This document shows positions 58,979-64,000 of a stretch of DNA of 64,000 nt, one piece after another. This DNA is from Ectocarpus siliculosus (taxonomy: Eukaryota; Sar; Phaeophyceae; Ectocarpales; Ectocarpaceae), in NCBI GenBank assembly GCA_000310025.1, contig FN649740.1:5501326-5565325 (forward strand). Reading direction: 5' to 3'. How positions within the stretch are numbered: position 1 is the stretch's first letter; every line of letters begins with the position of its first letter. The notes beneath the pieces are model-generated. The model saw nothing but the letters and a program-made list of their open reading frames with translations, did not search any database and was not told where the DNA came from. The translations under genes and the position numbers were made by a program.

Positions 58979-60899
58979 TACGGCATGTGTGCTCGATACT
59001 CTCGATTGTATAGCGGTCCCCAGCTAGGTAGGGCTCCGCCGCGGTGCAGTTCGCTACGACGTCCACGTAGTATACCGACGATTGCCCGGTGACGGAGCGA
59101 GGAAGCAAGCACACGGCTCCGCACGCACTCCGGTGTCGTATGGGCGTCCATCAACGCGGTGTGGCGCTTTTGCCAAGTTTTCCGTGCATGCGATTCTGCT
59201 CATTACAGAGAGCCCGGCGTTTGAAAGATTCTTGGGAAGACATGCGCCGAGTTGTCGCATCGACACCCCACAGGACTGTGAAACGGCCGAGGCACCCCCC
59301 CTTCCCCGCTGAATCCCAGTTGTTGGACCCCAGACATTGCTGGCTCTACTCACACTCAGCTGCAAGGAGACTGCCACTCAGCAGGCCCGCTTTCTCAGCC
59401 TCCAGCACGTCCCTACCTGACCAGTGTGAATTCAGTTTGTGTGTAGTCCTTGGTGCAGCTGGGCCATTGACTCGTCCTGAGATCAAGCTGATCTTCATGC
59501 GTGCAGGCCTGGTTTGAAACCAACAAGGCAACAGAAGCAAAAGCATACAGCAGCAGTAGCCGATGTCGACGGCAGCATCTAGAGCAGGCGGGAGCAGCAG
59601 TGGGGCTACCCCTGCTGTCAACCAGCGAGCGGTGGACTTCCGCCGACAGGTATGGTCTGAACGTGCCCACCGTGCAGCTGAACGAAGTCGTGGTGCTGTA
59701 AGCAGGCGCCAGAGCAAAGAGCCAGCGGTACAAGGTAAACGTCAAAACGGACCACCGCGAGTTGGAAAACGCAATGCGCAACATTCGCGGCACCTCCAAG
59801 TTTTGCAGAGAGCTCACCCTCACGGATCCTTCCCTGCATGGTTTCCGGCACAGGCTCTTTCCTTTGACCGAATCCCGTGCAGGCCTCGCACCTAGTGATG
59901 CTGCCTTCCTTTTGCTGTGACAGTCGGCAATCCGGTGTCCCTTCTTGCCGCATCGGAAGCACCGGACGGGCTGTCGTTTCTCGGCACCCCCCCCAGCTCT
60001 GGTTGCGGTTGGTATTGGCATTGCCGTAATCATTGTCGTGCGATGAATGGAATGATTGTTGGGACAAGGAAGCGCACATGTCCGATACTTGTTGCTGTGT
60101 TTCAGCTCACGTCATTTGCTTTATGAGGTTTCCCCCGGACATGTGGAGATGCACGCAGTTAGCTACAGCAGTAGCTGAGCGTGGTTGTCCGGACTTGTGG
60201 GATTAGATGGAATTGTCGCGGATGTTACCTTTCTGGGCAGTAAAATCGGGTCTGCAAACGAATTCAAATTCGGCACGAAAATGGATGTAGGCGTCTGTCC
60301 CGGTATAATGGAGATGCCAATGACAGTGCTTTCTTTTGCAGTAGTGACGGAATCATTGCTTTTGTAGGGTTTTGGGGTTGGATGCCGGGTTTTCGCTTGC
60401 AACACACGTTTGTTTTTCTTGGTAGGATTCGAGGACTTTGTGCAACGCACGGTGGTAAACTACTAAAGTAGCGTAAGGAACCAGGGTGTTGTTTTGTGTA
60501 CATGTAGTCGCAAGTATTTTGCAGACGGTTTCACGTCCCGTAGATGAAGGATGAAGGGACCCACTATGGTGGACATAGATGAGTTTCGGTGCCCCCAGGA
60601 CGCGTCTGTGCGGGGCACTCTCTTCCCTCTATGTCTGTCCTGCCTCTTGTTCTAAGGATCTATTTAATGTAAGCCATCAACCAGACTCCATCGTCAATGA
60701 CTCATATACGGGCATACCGGCTCTGCTGTACGAGCTACCAACACCATCTGCCGTGATGCATGCCAATCCCACCGGCACACGTTGCGAGCACCTTCCGTGC
60801 AACCACCATCGCGTTGCATGCCGAATGGCCCGCTACTCCTACCTGTGTTGTAAACCAAATTTCCCCCCCCTTTGTATACCCGCATATTTGCATACCAAG
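58979..60899. other. Intergenic region between the divergent EF-hand and MED22 genes
   Basis: It contains the gag relic at 59880-60110 and should hold both promoters plus the undetected first exon of MED22. A plus-strand frame reading 'ELENAMRNIRGTSKFCREL' near 59770 looks protein-like but overlaps the relic and ends quickly. Confidence 0.5.
59880..60110 (-). mobile_element. Retrotransposon gag relic with CCHC zinc knuckle
   Basis: The minus strand encodes 'VRCFRCGKKGHRIADCHSKR', a perfect C-x2-C-x4-H-x4-C knuckle (59961-59920), as in Copia-type gag. The upstream half, 'NDYGNANTNRNQSWGG', lies in another frame, joined at a run of G, so a frameshift separates them. No protease, integrase or LTR could be identified. 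Confidence 0.5.
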
Positions 60900-63194
60900 C
60901 TGGATGCGCACACAAGAACATTGGTGGAAAGCTTCGGAGGGCTCGTTAGGTTGGCGAAGATCACCAATCCACAGAGCACCGAACGAGAAGAGTTTCAGGT
61001 GAAGTCGGAGGTCGTGTGTTTGCGGACTCGACGATTCGTGATATGTCTTCAGGGAAAGCGTCAGCGATGTGGTGGGCGGGGCGTAGCGGTCATGCAGCTA
61101 CCTCAGTAGTGATGGGCACCACCTTATTGAAACCGTTTTGTATCTGTGTGCTGCCCACGGATCTACCTTGAATATCAATTATATTTCCCTGGTGGCTCAC
61201 CTGTAATTCCGTATGTATTCAGCATACACCGGGCTCGAAAATGGCGTGCATGTGGAAAGAGCGGCTCCGGCACATGACGGTCGTTTTGTTCGAAGTTGGG
61301 TTGCTCTCTGTTTTCAGCCTAGTGGCGATCGATTCGGCCGAACAAGAGCGCGCGGATTTCAACAGTGTGTCCCCGTAGGCAAGAGAGTGGCTCGATTGTG
61401 GAATAATGCTGTGCCGTGCATGAAACAGAAACATGCCAAAACTTCCCCCCCTACAGCAGAACAATAACACCTTTATTTTACAACAATGGAGGGATGAAAA
61501 GGATGCACTGAAGTTTGCGTAAGGGAAATCATGCTCTGCGAGTATGACATGTTCGGGCTTTGTTGACGTGTGTGGTCGTGTTTAGGTGTTGATCATGGTT
61601 CGCAGCAACTCAACTTTGTTTTAGTAGGTTACGCAACGAGAAACACATGCGACCTGTATCGGCTCTCCCCCCTGCCCCCCTTGCATCCTTTTCTTGGTGT
61701 GTAAAACGCTGACGTATGCATAGCTGTGCTACGGTTACCTGGGTCCATCTAAACACCCCAAAGGCGCGCATTATGCATCGAATTGACCCAAGCCGTGGTG
61801 CGCACCCGCTTTACTGCTGCACAGGTCAATGTGGCGACGGCAAGTCTTGCGACGGCCGGCGAGGGACTTCTTCGCCAGATACGGGAGCTAAAGCTCGCCG
61901 TCATGCTGCAGGTATGACACCGTGGCTGGCTGTTACCATACAGGACGGCCTCCTCCGGGGTGGTTGTGGCTGCGTATGTAGACCGCGGCAGCGAGGGGTT
62001 ATCTTTCGTGCCACGCCAGTAACCCTTTTATACAAGAGTCTTCGACCAATCTAACGTTCTGTCCCCATCCGAGGTTGCAAGCTTCCTGAGAGTGGTGGAA
62101 CGATATCGAAAAGGCCATCGGCGAGATTTATCTCGTAGATGTCGCTGCTTTGGGCCTGACCTATTTGGAGGATGGTTCTTGGGAGGGTTGAATTGAAGGT
62201 CACACGATACACAAGATGGCGCTGAATAGAAACATCACGCTGATGACGTTGCTAGAACGTTGTGCGTTTTGCTGGCAAGGACAATGGTAACGACGACAAT
62301 AGTAAGAGTGTAGATTGTCATGAGCTGAGCATCTCAGAAACTAGGTTCTCGGCCTAGGACGTTGGCCGGCTTTACGCCGCAGTGTGCTCGAGAATTGCAA
62401 TCATGTTGAAAGAGTGAACGGGAGTAGCAACAGTTTTTTGGCGGCGAGAAACGGACATGGTCGATCGACCATCAGTGGCGACAGCCATGTAGGGTATTGT
62501 AGTCTCTGCTAGGGTATTCTGGAGGTAATGCGTGATCAGCACATTCATTACGAGCACCACAACAAGTGACAACACTATGTAACAACAGGAGGATTACCAA
62601 CACCAACACAAGCACTCCATCCTCAGAACCACGGCAGCGAGGCATATAATGTACGTGTGCCACCGCTTTCCCCTAGCCAAGGCAAAGCAGCAGGAATATA
62701 CAGCGTGCGATGCCGCGTCACTGCATTCTTATGTCCCCCTTTCCCCTAGCTCTCTTCCGACTTGCGAGTACCATGCTGTTCTGGAACACGACCGTTTGAA
62801 CCCCCCCGTGCTCTCGGCAGCCCTTCCAAATCGCTTCAACTCATACAATATCCCACGTGGCTCTTCCCTCGCTCCTCCCCTCCGACCTGTACGTCGGTAT
62901 ACGAGTGAATAGGACGAAGCGGCCATGGACCTTGAGGTGGACCAAGCCTTGGCCAAGATCGCTAGCGAGCGAGAAGAGCTCGAGAAAGAGCTAGAGGCCT
63001 TGTCCAACGACCTCAAGGGTGCGTACGCGAAGGCAGCCATGGCTGGGGGGGGCGACGCGGATAGTTCATCGGCGACGGTCACGGGGGTGGAAGGAGTCGT
63101 GTCGAGTTTTAGCGGTATGGATGTGGTGGGAGAAAGACAGGGGGACGCGATGGGGAATGCCGCGGAAGAGGAAGGGGACGGGGTGGCAAGATGA
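60900..63194 (+). CDS. MED22: Mediator of RNA polymerase II transcription subunit 22 (5' exon not located)
   Basis: Three in-phase exons: 60900-60998, 61825-61911, 62913-63194. They encode 155 residues. 'TLVESFGGLVRLAKI' matches the MED22/Surf5 start 'NF..I...AKI'. 'ASLATAGEGLLRQIREL' matches the 'AGESL..L..DLK' core, and 'VDQALAKIASEREELEKELE' matches the C-terminal helix. The order and spacing agree with MED22 across the whole length. MED22 is a helical subunit of the Mediator head, nuclear, that helps link activators to polymerase II. The C-terminus adds about 45 residues rich in G, S, D and E with no family match. The start codon must lie upstream of 60900. An in-frame upstream extension exists (back to 60579) but is cysteine-rich and unlikely. 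Confidence 0.85.
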
Positions 63195-64000
63195 CCTCCG
63201 CTTCCCTGTAAAGATTTTTGCAGCACCGTGATTGGTGACTTGTTGCCATTTTTGATGCAGTGGACTTGCCAACGACCTAAGACCTGACTAAGTACGCCAA
63301 CATGATTTCGGACGACTTGTTCCATGACGAGGAGAGTGCAATAGTCCTGGCGCTTACCCGGGTGGATCGTCGCCATTGTCGCTAGGACCGCGACGTTCGG
63401 GACGAAGTACAGTTATCGTAGGAGGCAGAATTTGTTGACCACAGGGGTAGCCTGGCCGCATGCCGCCCTGGCTTGTAGCAGTTGTTCGACTTGACGGCTT
63501 CGAATGTCGAGAGTGCATAAGTGTCGCAACGCGCGTTGCACATACACCATGTGTGCTGTTTTTAAATATTGTAAGTTCGGTGTCTCTCGTTTCGGATACA
63601 ACCGTCCCCAAAAAAAAGAGGCTGTTGATGGCACGTTGAAGATGTCTTGCAATAAAACAGACCGTCGGCCGTTGTCGACGGTATCGACTGGCCGTGTTGA
63701 ATTCAGCATGGCCTTTAAGTTCCACCAAGCAACCGCTAAATATGCTACATATCGCAAAGATATCGCTTGGGGTCTCGCCGAACCAGTTTGTGCATCATCA
63801 CACTGTTGTGCAAGATAAGCACCTGAGGCATTTGGACACTCATGTGGCGGAGGGTTTTGCTCTGGCAAGCGGTGGGCCGCGTCTGGGGGAAAAAGCCCAT
63901 CACTGCGGAGAGAGAGGGGGAGAGGCGCGAGGAGGGACGTTGGATAGGTGATAGCACCTCGAACAGCTACAATAGTTACCATGTCCTCCAAGTGTCTTCC
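63195..64000. other. Region downstream of MED22, no assigned gene
   Basis: A 192-codon minus-strand frame (63991-63413) has a helical-looking C-terminal half ('VQRALRHLCTLDIRSRQVEQ'), and a short plus frame at about 63292-63390 starts after a possible acceptor ('NMISDDLFHDEESAIVLAL'). Neither is recognised. Either may be an exon of a gene reaching outside the window. Confidence 0.3.

Noticed and set aside
62729-63376. 215-codon minus-strand frame
   Set aside because: Lies opposite MED22 exon 3, whose reading frame has family support.

Overview
The window is nuclear DNA from an intron-rich eukaryote. Genes are split into many small exons of about 60-200 nt by introns of a few hundred to about 4,000 nt, nearly all GT-AG, and there are many triplet microsatellites, a degenerate non-LTR retrotransposon and two 100-N assembly gaps. 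Gene content, intron density and a probable PAPS (sulfate donor) transporter fit a stramenopile, most likely a brown alga of the Ectocarpus type. That placement is inference; no rRNA or other marker gene is present. Exon models were built by hand from splice sites, reading phase and family resemblance.

Layout. 1-5.1 kb: intergenic, with a 143-bp tandem repeat and a promoter-like cluster near 4.5 kb but no recognisable gene. 5.16-18.20 kb, minus: a complete transmembrane-9 superfamily (TM9SF/EMP70, nonaspanin) gene in 16 exons (654 aa), ending in a three-codon exon after a GC-AG intron. 18.2-21.2 kb: intergenic, with a 65-bp-arm inverted repeat. 21.17-33.40 kb, plus: a nucleotide-sugar/PAPS transporter of the SLC35B type in about 10 exons. 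33.4-35.3 kb: intergenic between convergent genes, with a long GA microsatellite. 35.35-58.98 kb, minus: a very long multi-EF-hand gene, modelled as 25 exons and about 2,140 aa, similar in plan to EFCAB6. Its largest intron carries a broken RTE-like LINE in the opposite orientation (37.2-40.7 kb). 59-60.9 kb: intergenic, with a gag zinc-knuckle relic. 60.90-63.19 kb, plus: Mediator subunit 22 (MED22), with the first exon not found. 63.2-64 kb: nothing recognisable.

How the genes relate. They form alternating pairs: TM9SF and the transporter diverge, the transporter and the EF-hand gene converge, and the EF-hand gene and MED22 diverge. There is no operon logic. Two of the products would work in the same place: TM9SF proteins act in Golgi and endosome membranes, and SLC35B2/B3 proteins import PAPS into the Golgi for sulfation, which matters in algae that make sulfated wall polysaccharides. 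The EF-hand protein would be a calcium sensor or scaffold, and MED22 is part of the RNA polymerase II Mediator head.

The window also shows several assembly or repeat problems: a degraded second copy of an intron next to the first gap, poly-C on both sides of the second gap, and an exact 161-bp tandem duplication. Each should be checked before the introns are taken at face value.
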